Shown here piece after piece: positions 34,200 through 43,172 of a stretch of DNA of 64,000 nucleotides. Position 1 is the stretch's first letter; each line of letters begins with the position of its first letter. Location: NCBI GenBank assembly GCA_963773945.1, contig CAVZDD010000003.1, positions 558,001 through 622,000 of the forward strand, written 5' to 3'. This stretch comes from JAKIWV01 sp963773945. GTDB lineage: Archaea > Thermoplasmatota > Thermoplasmata > Lutacidiplasmatales > UBA184. A model generated the notes under the pieces. That model saw only the letters and a list, made by a program, of their open reading frames with translations. It was not told the origin of the DNA and ran no database searches. A program made the position numbers and the translations under genes.

Positions 34200-35940
34200 T
34201 GCTCAGCACCTCCATCGCCTTCTGGGAGATTTCTGCTGGGGCGAACGGCTCGCCATCGTACTTGAGGAATCGGTTGGGGAAGGCCACCCCCGTCTCCGCC
34301 CGAATCAGGTGACCGAGCTGGCCGGAGAAGTTCGCTTCCACGAGGAGGGTTTTCTTCGCTCCCGTGAGCAGGGGCACGAGCGTCGCCGTGGCGAGAGGAT
34401 ACACCTGGGGGATCAGCACGAGGTTCGTCGTGACACCCTTCGCGCGGAGCAGGTTCGTCGCGTCGCGCACGGCCCCGACCGTCGAGCCCCAGGCCACGAA
34501 CGTCAGGGGAGCGCCGGTGGGTCCCTCGAGGCTCGGGGCCGGTCCGGCGGCCCGAAGGCCCTCGAGTTTTCGCATCCGCTTGTCCATCATCTTCGTCCGC
34601 TCGGCGACCCAGATGGGAACACCGGAAAGGACGTCCGAGATCAGGCGACCCCGTTCGTCGTGCTCGTCCGACCCGGCCTTGAACTGGAGGCCGGGCTGGC
34701 CCGGGAGCGCCCGCGGCGATACGCCGGACTCGGTGTAGGCGTAACGCTTGTAGTTGCCGCCGTTCGGCTCGACCGTGTAGAGCGAGGGAATCGGGCCGGG
34801 GAACGGGATCTCTTCCCGCTCGACGGTCATGATGCACTCCGAGAGATGGAAATCGCTCGCCACGATGATCGGCGTTTGCCAATCCTCCGCGAGTTGGAAC
34901 GCCTTCACGGTCATGCGGTACACCTCGCCGGCATTGGAAGGGGCCAGGATGGCCCGCGGGAAATCCCCCTGACCGGCGCCGAGCATCATGTTGAGGTCCC
35001 CCTGTTCGGTCTTCGTGGGAAGACCGGTCGAGGGGCCACTGCGCTGGGACTCGACGACGACGAGGGGTGTCTCGGTCATGCCGGCCATCCCGATCCCCTC
35101 GACCATCAGCGCGAATCCGCCGCCGCTGGTCGCGCACATCGAGCGGACGCCGGCGTACGAGGCCCCGATCGCCATATTCACAACGGCGATCTCGTCCTCG
35201 GCCTGTTTCACGACGATCCCCAACTGCTGCGCATGCGCAGCCATCCAGTGCAAGATCGTGGAGGCCGGAGTCATCGGGTACTGCACCAGGAATTTGCATC
35301 CGGCCGCGGCCGCCCCCAACGCGATCGCCGCATTGCCGGTCATCAGGAGCTTGGGCGGACCGGAGACCTTGACCGCGTGGTCGTTGGCGGCGGAGTTCTT
35401 CTCGGCGAACGCGTAGCCGTCGCCCGCGGCTCCGATGTTCCAGTCGGCGACGTCCCCTTTCTTCCGGCCGAAGGAATCGGCGAGGGCCGTCTGCAGGACC
35501 GAGAAGGAAATGCCGGCCAGGAAGGCGGTGGCGCCCATCCCGGCGGCGTTCTGGAGGATGGATTGGCTGGAGTACTTTCGACCGATCTCGAGGGTCGGGA
35601 CGGCCAACTTTTTGGTACCGACCGGAACCTCGCTGTCGGCGAGGTCGAATTTTTCCGGGTCATAGACGAGGGTGCTCCCCGCGCTCATCGAGGGAAGGTG
35701 GATCTGCGCCGTCTCCTTGTTGAGTGCGAACAGGACATCGGCCTGATCCCCTTGGGAGTAGATGGGGTCCGACGAGGCGCGGGCTTGGAACCAGACATGT
35801 CCCCCCCGGATGACGGATTGGTACGCGTTGAGTCCAAAGACATGGAGGCCCATCCGGGAGAGGGACTTCCCGAGCACTTCCCCGACGGAGGCGATGCCGT
35901 CTCCAGCAGCCCCTCCGCATCGGACCGATATCTCCGGCAT
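34189..35940 (-). CDS. korA: 2-oxoacid:ferredoxin oxidoreductase, fused gamma-alpha subunit
   Basis: Protein of 583 residues with an N-terminal gamma domain (ISVRCGGAAGDGIASVGEVLGKSLSRMG) fused to the alpha domain (KLLMTGNAAIALGAAAAGCKFLVQYPMTPAS). The YPxTPAS signature, QAEDEIAVVNMAIGASYAGVRSMCATSGGG and the C-terminal transketolase-like domain II (NLVLIPQVYPL) match the aerobic archaeal two-subunit type known from Sulfolobus. It lacks a delta ferredoxin-like domain. Confidence 0.93.
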   Translation of the reverse strand: MPEISVRCGGAAGDGIASVGEVLGKSLSRMGLHVFGLNAYQSVIRGGHVWFQARASSDPIYSQGDQADVLFALNKETAQIHLPSMSAGSTLVYDPEKFDLADSEVPVGTKKLAVPTLEIGRKYSSQSILQNAAGMGATAFLAGISFSVLQTALADSFGRKKGDVADWNIGAAGDGYAFAEKNSAANDHAVKVSGPPKLLMTGNAAIALGAAAAGCKFLVQYPMTPASTILHWMAAHAQQLGIVVKQAEDEIAVVNMAIGASYAGVRSMCATSGGGFALMVEGIGMAGMTETPLVVVESQRSGPSTGLPTKTEQGDLNMMLGAGQGDFPRAILAPSNAGEVYRMTVKAFQLAEDWQTPIIVASDFHLSECIMTVEREEIPFPGPIPSLYTVEPNGGNYKRYAYTESGVSPRALPGQPGLQFKAGSDEHDERGRLISDVLSGVPIWVAERTKMMDKRMRKLEGLRAAGPAPSLEGPTGAPLTFVAWGSTVGAVRDATNLLRAKGVTTNLVLIPQVYPLATATLVPLLTGAKKTLLVEANFSGQLGHLIRAETGVAFPNRFLKYDGEPFAPAEISQKAMEVLSNGQ

Positions 35941-36037
35941 CGACGGCGTAGCACGCTGTGGAACCTACATATCCGTTCGGGGTGGTCGCCGTCACCATGC
36001 GGTCTTCGACGCGCGCGCGCGGCCCGCGAGGACTCGC

Positions 36038-36295
36038 ATGACGTCGTCGGTGCGAGTCGTCCTGTTCGCGACGGCTAGGGAAGCAGTCGGAGTCGCTTCG
36101 CTCGATTGGCCGGTCCCGGCCCGAGGTTCGACCGTTACGGCCGTGCTCGCGGGCCTCGTGGAGGAACACCCCCGGCTCGCCCCGGTGCTCAAGGTCGCCC
36201 GGATTGCACGGAATGGGGAGTATGTGCGCGGGCCCCGGGCCCGGGTCGCATCGGGAGACGAGATCGCCATCCACCCGCCGTACAGCGGAGGCTGA
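36038..36295 (+). CDS. moaD: Molybdopterin synthase sulfur carrier MoaD
   Basis: Ubiquitin-like carrier of 85 residues ending in PPYSGG; the terminal Gly-Gly is thiocarboxylated and supplies sulfur to molybdopterin. The beta-grasp fold starts with VRVVLFATAREAVG. The gene lies 4 nt before moaE. Confidence 0.88.
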   Translation: MTSSVRVVLFATAREAVGVASLDWPVPARGSTVTAVLAGLVEEHPRLAPVLKVARIARNGEYVRGPRARVASGDEIAIHPPYSGG

Positions 36296-36299
36296 GCCG

Positions 36300-36749
36300 G
36301 TGACCTGCGTGATCACCTCCCGCCCGCTCTCGATCGCCGACGTGAGCCGCCGCCTCGAGGATTCCTCCAGCGGAGCGGTGGTCCTCTTCATCGGCCGGGT
36401 TCGACCGGACACGTCGAAGGGCCGCCGAATCGTGGCGCTGGACTACGAGGCGGACCGGGCGATGGCGCTGGCTCGGCTACGCGGACTGGAACGCCGAGCC
36501 CGGCGCGAGTGGGGGGCCCGGCACGTCTACGTGATTCACCGCGTGGGAAGACTCCGTGTCGGAGCGACGTCTGTGATCGTCGGGGTGGCGGCGGCCCACC
36601 GGTCCGCCGCCTTCCGCGCGGCCCGGTTCCTTATCGAGGAACTGAAACGGGAGGTACCGATTTGGAAATCGGACCGGTGGGCCCCAGCACGAGGCGGGCG
36701 TCGACGGCGAACGCCCCCTCGCCGGCGGACCGGACAATCACCGGGTTAA
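36300..36749 (+). CDS. moaE: Molybdopterin synthase catalytic subunit MoaE
   Basis: Large subunit of molybdopterin synthase, about 149 residues from a GTG start. Landmarks: GAVVLFIGRVRPDTSKGRRIVALDYEAD, HRVGRLRVGATSVIVGVAAAHRSAAF and the catalytic-lysine end EELKREVPIWKSD. After WKSD the last ~24 residues are Arg-rich and overlap the antisense 3' end of the acyl-CoA synthetase gene by 119 nt; they are not part of the usual family fold. Confidence 0.88.
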   Translation: MTCVITSRPLSIADVSRRLEDSSSGAVVLFIGRVRPDTSKGRRIVALDYEADRAMALARLRGLERRARREWGARHVYVIHRVGRLRVGATSVIVGVAAAHRSAAFRAARFLIEELKREVPIWKSDRWAPARGGRRRRTPPRRRTGQSPG

Positions 36750-38795
36750 GGTCCATCTCCTGGATCTGGGGCACGTCGAGGGCGAGCTGGGCCACGCGGC
36801 CGAGGATCGTGTACAGGGCCGGCAGGTCGCTCGGGGCCTCGCCGCGGACTCCCTTCAAGAGCGGGAACGCCCGCACCGAGGCGACCATTTCCTCGGCCTC
36901 GGTCATGTCGAACGGTGCGAGCCGGAAGGTGACATCCTTGAGCACTTCGACGTAGATTCCTCCGAGTCCGAAGACGATCACGGGCCCGAATCGTGGGTCC
37001 CGTTGGAGTCCGATGAGCACCTCCTTGCCGCCCACGATCATCTTCTCGACCTCGAAGCCCTCGATGTGGGCCTTCGGTGCCTTCGTGGCGACGGTTTCCT
37101 GGACCTCGTTCCATGCGCGGCGCAAGTCGGCGGCCGAGGAGATGCCGACCCGGACGCCGCCGACCTCGGTCTTGTGAGAGATATCCGGCGACGCGACCTT
37201 GAGTACGACGGGGTACCCGGTGTGGCCGGCGAACTCAACCGCATCGTCCGGGGTCCGGGCTAATCGAGCGGGCGCGAACGGCACTCCGTAGGCCGAGAGC
37301 AGCGCCCGGGCCGAGAACTCGGGCAACACTGTGGACTCCGCTGGCGGCAGGTCCGCGAGCAATCGGGCCACGGCTTCGTGATCGACCGGGTACGTGTGGA
37401 ACGGTCGGGCCGGCCGGTCGAGGCGCTGCTGGTAGTGCGCCAGACTCGAGAGCGCCACCACGGCTTCCTCGGGGAAGGTGAACGACGGGATCCCGCCCTC
37501 TTCGAGCATTTGGACCTCCTGGGTCAGGTCGACCAAGCCGAACACGCAGGCGACGACCGGTTTCTTGATACGCCCGCGGGCGCCCAGAATCAGTTGGGCG
37601 AGCGCGGGGCCCTGCAGTTCCGCGACGGGAGTGCAGATGACCAGGCATCCATCGATTTCGGGGACGTCCAGCAGTTCTTTGAGTGTGGCGCCAAACGCTC
37701 GAGCCGAGACGTCGGCGGTCGTGTCGACGGGGTTACCGAACGCCGCGGAGGGGGAGAGCAACTTCCGGAGGCGGTCCTGGGTTCGGCCCGGCAAGGCCGG
37801 AAGCGACAATCCCGAGCGGGAGGAGGCATCCGCCGCGAGGATGCCCGGCCCCCGGAGTTCGTCAGAATGGCGAGCCGGGAACCCTCGAGACGAGCGCCGG
37901 TGGAGAAGACTTTCGCTTCCCGGAACAGTTCGCCGATCGTGTCCGCTCGCAGCACGCCCGCTTGCTCGAACAACGCGTCGTAGAGTCGGTCCTGTGCGGC
38001 GTGCGCGAGCGAGCCGGTGTGGCTGCGGGCGGCGCGCTCGCCTTCCGGAGACCGGCCGCTCTTGATCACGAGGATCGGCTTCAGCTTCGACACTTCACGG
38101 GCCGCGTCGAGGAACCGCCGTTCGTTCGCGAGGCTCTCGATGTAGAGCAGGATCACTTGCGTGTGGGGGTCCGCGCCGAGCGAACGCAGGATATCGCTCT
38201 CTTCCACTCCGGCCCGGTTGCCGACCGATACGAATCGGGAGAACCCGATCCGTTCCGAGATCCCGTACCGGAGGATCCCGGCGCACAGCGCCCCGCTCTG
38301 GGAGACGAAGGCTATGTTCCCCTTCGGGGGAAGATCTTCAGAGAAGGTGGCGTTGAGGCTTACCTCGGGCGCTGTATTGATGACGCCGAAGCAGTTGGGA
38401 CCGACGAGCGACATCCCGTACTTCTTCGCCGAGGCGATTAACTCCTCCTCCCGGCCGATGCCGGCCCCTCCGATCTCCCGGAACCCGGCCGAGATGACCA
38501 CGGCGCCGCGGGTCCCTCGCTCGCCCAGCTGGGTCATCACGCCGGTGACCAGCGGGGCCGGCACGATCACCACCGCGAGTTCGGGGGTTTCGGGCAGGTC
38601 GGCCACGGTCGGGTAACATCGGACTCCCGAGACGCTCTTCCAGGACGGATTCACGGGGTAGACGACCCCCCGATATCCGGCCTGTAGGATGTTCCGGAAG
38701 AGCATCTCGCCTACGGAGTTGGGATGGTTCGAAGCCCCAATCACGGCGATCGACGCCGGCGCGAACACCTCTTCGAGCGGGGGAGAACCGGACGT
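36631..38795 (-). CDS. Acyl-CoA synthetase (NDP-forming), fused alpha-beta (frameshift near 37847; possible ACG start)
   Basis: About 720 residues after correction. The first part is the CoA-binding and ligase alpha region (FAPASIAVIGASNHPNSVG, GPNCFGVIN, SQSGAL, phosphohistidine motif SHTGS); the rest is the beta-type ATP-grasp (AYGVPFAPARLARTPDDAVEFAGHTGYPVVLKVASPDISHKTEVGGV). It forms ATP from acyl-CoA in archaeal fermentation. The frame breaks at LTNSGG: one C is missing near 37847, and adding it gives LTNSGGPGILAADASSRSG. No ATG/GTG/TTG sits before the fold; an ACG at 38795 follows GGAGG by 7 nt. The CTG at 38828 and GTG at 38768 are alternatives. Confidence 0.85.
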
Positions 38796-38840
38796 ACAGG
38801 TACCTCCTAGGAGATCGACGGTTGTCAGACCCCAGGCCGC

Positions 38841-38850
38841 GTTAAATACG
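38841..38850. promoter_or_regulatory. Shared divergent TATA box of acyl-CoA synthetase and Mrp genes
   Basis: GTTAAATAC (plus) / GTATTTAAC (minus) is nearly symmetrical and is the only AT-rich box between the two divergent genes. It is about 30 nt before the Mrp ATG at 38876 and about 27 nt before a start point near 38818 on the minus strand, leaving a short leader with GGAGG at 38803-38807. Confidence 0.5.
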
Positions 38851-38875
38851 CTTTGTCGACTTGTAGGCCGCTGCG

Positions 38876-39742
38876 ATGCCCGCTGCAACCCCTCACGACG
38901 AACACTCCCGCCCGGCCGCGGAGGCCCCGCCGGTCCGACGGCCGGGGGCCGGGCTGCTGCAACGGATGGGCAAGGGCTCGATCCACCACGTAGTCGCCGT
39001 CGGCTCCGGCAAGGGCGGTGTAGGAAAGTCGTCCGTCACCGCCCTCCTCGCTTCCGACCTTCGCCGTCGCGGGCTGCGAGTGGGCGTCCTGGACGCCGAC
39101 GTCACGGGCCCCTCCGTGCCGAAACTTTTCGGGCTGAGCGGGGGCCTCGTGGACCAAGGCGAGGGCATCGAACCCGCCCAGACGGCCGACGGAATCTCGG
39201 TCGTCTCGTCGCAGTTCATGGTCGAGGACGAGAAGACCCCGGTGATCTGGCGGGGGCCGCTCGTGACCCGCCTCATCCTCCAGTTCTTCGGGGGAGTCAA
39301 CTGGGGGGCGCTCGACTACCTGTTGATTGATATGCCGCCCGGCACAAGCGATGTGCCGCTGACCGTCTTTCAGGCCATCCCGCTCGATGGCATGGTATTC
39401 GTGTTCACCCCGCAGGACCTCGCCGCCCTCATTGTTCGGAAAGCGATGAATATGGCCCGGGAGCTCCACGTGCCGCTCCTCGGCGTGGTCGAGAACCTCT
39501 CGTACCTGAACTGCCCTCACTGCCACGAACGGATCGAACCGTTCGGCCCGAGCAAGGTCTCCGACGTGGCGACGGAGTATGGTATCCCGCTGCTCGTGCG
39601 TCTCCCGATCGACCCGAAGGTCTCCACGCTCGGTGATGCGGGCCAGATCGGAACTTTCACGAGTGCCGACGTGGAAAAGATGACCACCGCTTTCCTCGCG
39701 TCCATCGAGGCCGCCCAGAAGGAATCGCCTACCGTGTTGTAA
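38876..39742 (+). CDS. Mrp/NBP35-type iron-sulfur cluster carrier ATPase
   Basis: P-loop ATPase of 288 residues. The deviant Walker A GSGKGGVGKSSVTALL is at about residues 43-58; the other motifs are LDADVTGPSVPKLFG, LLIDMPPGTSDV and the C-terminal CPHC, which binds a bridging 4Fe-4S cluster. It delivers clusters to apo-proteins. Nearby clients such as the ferredoxin oxidoreductase are plausible but not shown. The 3' end overlaps the TraB gene by 14 nt. Confidence 0.93.
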   Translation: MPAATPHDEHSRPAAEAPPVRRPGAGLLQRMGKGSIHHVVAVGSGKGGVGKSSVTALLASDLRRRGLRVGVLDADVTGPSVPKLFGLSGGLVDQGEGIEPAQTADGISVVSSQFMVEDEKTPVIWRGPLVTRLILQFFGGVNWGALDYLLIDMPPGTSDVPLTVFQAIPLDGMVFVFTPQDLAALIVRKAMNMARELHVPLLGVVENLSYLNCPHCHERIEPFGPSKVSDVATEYGIPLLVRLPIDPKVSTLGDAGQIGTFTSADVEKMTTAFLASIEAAQKESPTVL

Positions 39743-40457
39743 TCGGCGGGCGAAGTTCCCCGAACGATACGGTCTCGACCGGCAACTCGCGCTTTCGGAG
39801 CGCCTCGGCCAACCCCGGCACGTGGGCGTCCCCGACGACGACGGCGATCTGTCGGATGCCTCGCCGCCACATCTCCTCGAGCCGGGCGGCCATGTGCTCG
39901 TTCCGTTCGTCGATCAACACCCGGGCGACCGTCGGGAAGGCGGTCCGGATCTGGTCGGTGTAGTCCGTCGGCGCTTCCGTGTAGTGGTCGAGCTCCGATT
40001 TCACCATTCGGGTGGGAATCACGAGACCCAGGACCGCCCCGGCGAGCAGCCGGACCCGCTCGAACGGCGACAACGAGGACAGCAGACGCCGTACCGTGAG
40101 GTCGAACGGGTCGTCGATCAGGAACACCGGCAGTTGGCGCTCGCGGGCGAATCGCGCGGCCGCGCGCATTTCACCCCCGGCGCCTTGGCCGAGCTCCGCG
40201 CCGAGCCGGCGCTGGAGCATCCCCCAGAGCCGGATCAGGGGCGGCACGGAGGAGCGCTTGGGCGGGGTCGTGTCGGAGGGTTCCTCGAGCACCGCGGCGC
40301 GCGAGGGGTCCAGCTCGAGGGCAACGGCCTGGAGCGGGGCTGCGCTCAGCCGCTCCCGAATCGGTCCCGCGAGGTCGACCACATGGGCCGACCCGAGGAG
40401 GAGGATCCGCCCCGGGTTACTGGTGACGATGACTCCGGTCGACGTGGACGTCCACAT
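39729..40457 (-). CDS. TraB/PrgY-domain protein
   Basis: The 242-residue protein matches the TraB family (metal-dependent protease-like fold): ILLLGSAHVVDL, AVALELDPSRAAVL, VLIDERNEHMAARL and VVVGDAHVPGL, with conserved His, Glu, Arg-Asn and the final GDAHV. Unlike full-length archaeal TraB proteins it seems to lack a C-terminal membrane domain. Biochemical role unsettled. The ATG at 40457 lies about 24 nt from TATA-like GGCTTAGAC (40476-40484). Confidence 0.82.
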   Translation of the reverse strand: MWTSTSTGVIVTSNPGRILLLGSAHVVDLAGPIRERLSAAPLQAVALELDPSRAAVLEEPSDTTPPKRSSVPPLIRLWGMLQRRLGAELGQGAGGEMRAAARFARERQLPVFLIDDPFDLTVRRLLSSLSPFERVRLLAGAVLGLVIPTRMVKSELDHYTEAPTDYTDQIRTAFPTVARVLIDERNEHMAARLEEMWRRGIRQIAVVVGDAHVPGLAEALRKRELPVETVSFGELRPPITTR

Positions 40458-40541
40458 GGGAGCCCCGGCACACCCGTCTAAGCCATAGGGTCAGCGACCG
40501 GGAGAAAAGGTCATACCCGCCGCCGATGCATCGGCGATTCG

Positions 40542-40841
40542 ATGGCGTGGATCATTTTCGAAGTGCCTAACGACCGGCGGGCGAAGCTCGACGAGGTGCT
40601 CCGGGATGATGTCATCGCTCGTCAGAGTCACAAGCTACGGGACGCCGCGACCGTCGGGGGCCGCTCGGGCCATCTCGTGGTCCAGATCGACGGGTCGACC
40701 CAGGCCGTCGCCAAGGCCGAGACGCTCCTCCAGGACGTCGGGACCAAACTCCCTGCGAAGGATGCTGACGCGATGCGGGCTCGCCTTCAGGAAGAGGACG
40801 AAGCCGCTTCGACCGGCATGGGATTGTTCTTCACCGAGTGA
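40542..40841 (+). CDS. Small soluble protein, unknown function
   Basis: Product of 99 residues with a mixed alpha/beta pattern: MAWIIFEVPNDRRAKLDEVLRDD and GHLVVQIDGSTQAVAKAETLL, resembling an ACT- or KH-like ferredoxin-type fold by secondary-structure pattern only. Ends 7 nt from the convergent GPN GTPase gene. I do not recognise a family. Confidence 0.55.
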   Translation: MAWIIFEVPNDRRAKLDEVLRDDVIARQSHKLRDAATVGGRSGHLVVQIDGSTQAVAKAETLLQDVGTKLPAKDADAMRARLQEEDEAASTGMGLFFTE

Positions 40842-40848
40842 GCCCCGC

Positions 40849-41646
40849 TCACTCCTCTTCCGCTTCCCGCGGTTCGTCGGCCTCTTCGTCCGCGCCGCCT
40901 GTAAACGCCCGCTCGACCGCTTCGTAGAGGATGTCCATCCCCTTCTGCTCCGACGCGGAGGTCGGTACGAGGGCGGTTTGTGGCGCCATCGTCTCCATGG
41001 CGCGGAGTAGCTCCGTCGAAAGTTGAACGTCCGGGGTGGGAAGTTCCTGGCCCACTCCGTCGCTCAGCGACTGGGGGTCCTCGCCCCACGCGAGCACTTC
41101 TTCCAGCTGCTCCGGCGTCAGAACATCGGACTTGCTCAGCAGGTTGAGCATCGGGAGCCGAAACCGGAACTCGACGGTCGCGGAGAGCATGCGCAGCGAC
41201 ACGAATCCCGACGCCTTACGCGCGAGCGCCGGGTCGAACAAGAAGGCGATGAGCGACCGGTCGCCGCTCAAGGCATCGACGATGGCCTTCGAGGATTCCC
41301 GGAACGCGAAGAGCTCGAACTGCCCGGGCGTGTCAATCAGGACGTACTGCGCCTTGTAGCCGTCCAGCGACTGCTTGACCTCGAAGATCTTGAGGGCGAT
41401 CATGTCGGCGGCCGCGACCTGCGCCCCGTTCGGCCCGAGGCCGTATTCCTGCATCACTTGCGGTAACCGGATCCAGTCCCGGATGTCGACGTCGGGTTCG
41501 AAGCTGCCCGCTTCGCTGCCCGGGTCGAGGTTCACGGTGACGACATCGTGGCCCTGCTTGTCGAGCCAGTCCTGGAAGGACTGGACGAGCGAGGTCTTGC
41601 CGGCCCCGGCCGTGCCGGTGAAGTAAATCGTGCCGGCGTCTTCCAT
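40849..41646 (-). CDS. GPN-loop GTPase
   Basis: GTPase of 265 residues with Walker A FTGTAGAGKTSLV, the diagnostic GPN insertion YGLGPNGAQVAA, LIDTPGQFELF (G3) and NLLSKSDVLT (G4). Eukaryotic relatives assist RNA polymerase II assembly; the archaeal role is not settled. The C-terminus is strongly acidic. Stops 2-4 nt after SRP19 region begins, in the minus-strand run eS8, SRP19, GPN. Confidence 0.92.
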   Translation of the reverse strand: MEDAGTIYFTGTAGAGKTSLVQSFQDWLDKQGHDVVTVNLDPGSEAGSFEPDVDIRDWIRLPQVMQEYGLGPNGAQVAAADMIALKIFEVKQSLDGYKAQYVLIDTPGQFELFAFRESSKAIVDALSGDRSLIAFLFDPALARKASGFVSLRMLSATVEFRFRLPMLNLLSKSDVLTPEQLEEVLAWGEDPQSLSDGVGQELPTPDVQLSTELLRAMETMAPQTALVPTSASEQKGMDILYEAVERAFTGGADEEADEPREAEEE

Positions 41647-41650
41647 GCCT

Positions 41651-41947
41651 TCACCGAGGAGGGGCGGGACCCGCCTTCCGGATCTCGTCCGCGAGGAGCC
41701 GCAGCAGCTTCGTCTTCGTGACCCCGGCCCGCTTCGTCACTTTGACCCGTCCGGCATCGGCCGCGTTCTGGCGAGGATACCCGCGTTCGGGCTCGCCTTC
41801 GGCCTTGAACCCCAGCGACTTGGCCGCCGCGACGATCTGATCGACGGTAGCGGTGGGGGGAGCGTGGGCGGACGGAACGCGCCGGCCGTCGGCTCGCGAG
41901 CCTCCCTTCGAGAGGTAGGCCGGGTAGACGTAGATGTGGTCCGGCAT
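41651..41947 (-). CDS. srp19: Signal recognition particle subunit SRP19
   Basis: SRP19 of 98 residues, which binds 7S RNA and helps SRP54 load. YVYPAYLSKGGSRADGRRVP and the YPRQNAADAGRVKV block are family signatures. Lies between eS8 and the GPN GTPase in one minus-strand run with gaps of a few to 20 nt. Confidence 0.9.
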   Translation of the reverse strand: MPDHIYVYPAYLSKGGSRADGRRVPSAHAPPTATVDQIVAAAKSLGFKAEGEPERGYPRQNAADAGRVKVTKRAGVTKTKLLRLLADEIRKAGPAPPR

Positions 41948-41966
41948 CGCTGGGCGACCGGCCTGC

Positions 41967-42365
41967 TCAGGCCGCGGTCGGCGCCTTCGCGACCCGGATC
42001 CCGTTGAGCACGCCGTCCTGGCCGGGTCGGGAACGTACCTCGACGAGACCGAGGTCAGTCTCGACCAGCGCGCCGCGGGTGATGATGTTCCGTTGGACGT
42101 AGTTCGGGTTCGCCTTGTTCTCCCGCACCGTCAGCACCTTGGCCACTTGGATCTTCTTCGTAGCTGGGTCGTAGACGTTGATCGCGGAGGCGGTCAGGAT
42201 CCGGAGCTTTCGGTTGGCTCCGCGGACCCGGTACTTCTTGACGTAACCGCCACCGATGGTGGCGAACTGGAACTCCCGAGCGATCTCGAACCGTCGCTTC
42301 TTCCGGAACGGACGAAGGCGTCCGCCCGAGGGCTTGCGGCGTGAACGGCCTTGCCAGAGTCCCAT
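41967..42365 (-). CDS. rps8e: Small ribosomal subunit protein eS8
   Basis: The 132-residue protein begins MGLWQGRSRRKPSGGRLRPF, the hallmark eS8 N-terminus, and ends with the conserved NIITRGALVETDLGLVEVRSRPGQDGVLNGI. Longer upstream reading has no ribosomal similarity. A TATA box (about 42405-42413) gives a leader of roughly 17 nt with a GAGAG purine stretch before the ATG. Confidence 0.96.
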   Translation of the reverse strand: MGLWQGRSRRKPSGGRLRPFRKKRRFEIAREFQFATIGGGYVKKYRVRGANRKLRILTASAINVYDPATKKIQVAKVLTVRENKANPNYVQRNIITRGALVETDLGLVEVRSRPGQDGVLNGIRVAKAPTAA

Positions 42366-42404
42366 GATTCTCTCGGAAGCGGGAGGGCGCTTCGAGCCGG
42401 GTGC

Positions 42405-42413
42405 GATATTTAG
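42405..42413 (-). promoter_or_regulatory. TATA box of the eS8-SRP19-GPN operon
   Basis: CTAAATATC on the minus strand about 44 nt before the eS8 ATG at 42365; ribosomal protein genes here appear to carry short leaders. Confidence 0.45.
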
Positions 42414-42570
42414 TCTTTCCTCGCGCGCCGGCTTTGGAGCAAGACCTCGGCGGAAAAGGGGGTTCTGTGCTGCAACCGTGGGTTGAGTGCCAACAGGGTG
42501 CGTTAAGGAAGGTTGTCCGCTCGCCAGCGTAACAGCTACCAAGTGGAACAGCTTACCTTGATGGAGCACA

Positions 42571-42891
42571 ATGCAGCCGGAGCTCAACGTGGCGAGTGCT
42601 AGGCCCGGAATTATGCGTCGAGCCCTGCTACCGGCGGCGATTGCGTCATTGGTCGTGGGCCTTGGTTCCTTCTACTTTTTCCTTACATCGCAGGTTCAGC
42701 CAGGGGGCCCGGCTTGCTTTCCGGGATCTACCTGTCCACAATCCGTTTGGTTCCTTGCTTCAACGCACTCTGTCGAGATTGCGTTGGGAACGGCTAGTCT
42801 AGTTCTAGGCTTCGTTCTCATGGCGGTGTTTCTCCTCGGACGGGCCCGTTCCCGGGGCCAAGGTCCGATGGTTGAGCGACAGACCTCCTAG
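42571..42891 (+). CDS. Small two-helix membrane protein, unknown, less GC-rich than neighbours
   Basis: The 106-residue product has two helices (LLPAAIASLVVGLGSFYFFL and IALGTASLVLGFVLMAVFLL) separated by an exterior loop with two cysteines (GGPACFPGSTCPQS) that could form a disulfide. Codons here use more A/T at third positions than elsewhere. A start at ATG 42613 (MRRALLP) is equally possible. No family recognised. Confidence 0.5.
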   Translation: MQPELNVASARPGIMRRALLPAAIASLVVGLGSFYFFLTSQVQPGGPACFPGSTCPQSVWFLASTHSVEIALGTASLVLGFVLMAVFLLGRARSRGQGPMVERQTS

Positions 42892-43172
42892 AACTGTCGT
42901 CCGCGCCCGTGCCTACGGTAATCGAGCGCGGGGCAAAGAGCCAATCAAACTGGCGCTCGGAGCGCATTCGCGGGAGGGCGCGCTATGGGCCTGGAATAGA
43001 TGGAAGGCCTTGTGCCATGCGGCTGGGCCGGCCTGATTTCCCCGAACCGCTAGACTCTCCGGGCGAGTAGCCGGACGGAACCGGTTTCAGACCTGTGGAT
43101 CCATTTTCAGAAGACAGGTTTTCCCCGATTCTTTTTCAAAGCCGGCGCGCCCGCGCTGGCGCGTCGAGGAGT
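42892..43172. other. Longest intergenic gap, no gene recognised
   Basis: Between the small membrane protein and the 3' end of glucose dehydrogenase. I found no convincing ORF, tRNA or repeat. A T-rich patch on the plus strand (GATTCTTTTTCAAAG, about 43127-43141) could terminate plus-strand transcription. Confidence 0.4.

Noticed and set aside
43020..43090. tRNA-like fragment in the gap before glucose dehydrogenase
   Set aside because: Some stem-like GC pairs, but no complete cloverleaf or T-arm consensus on either strand.
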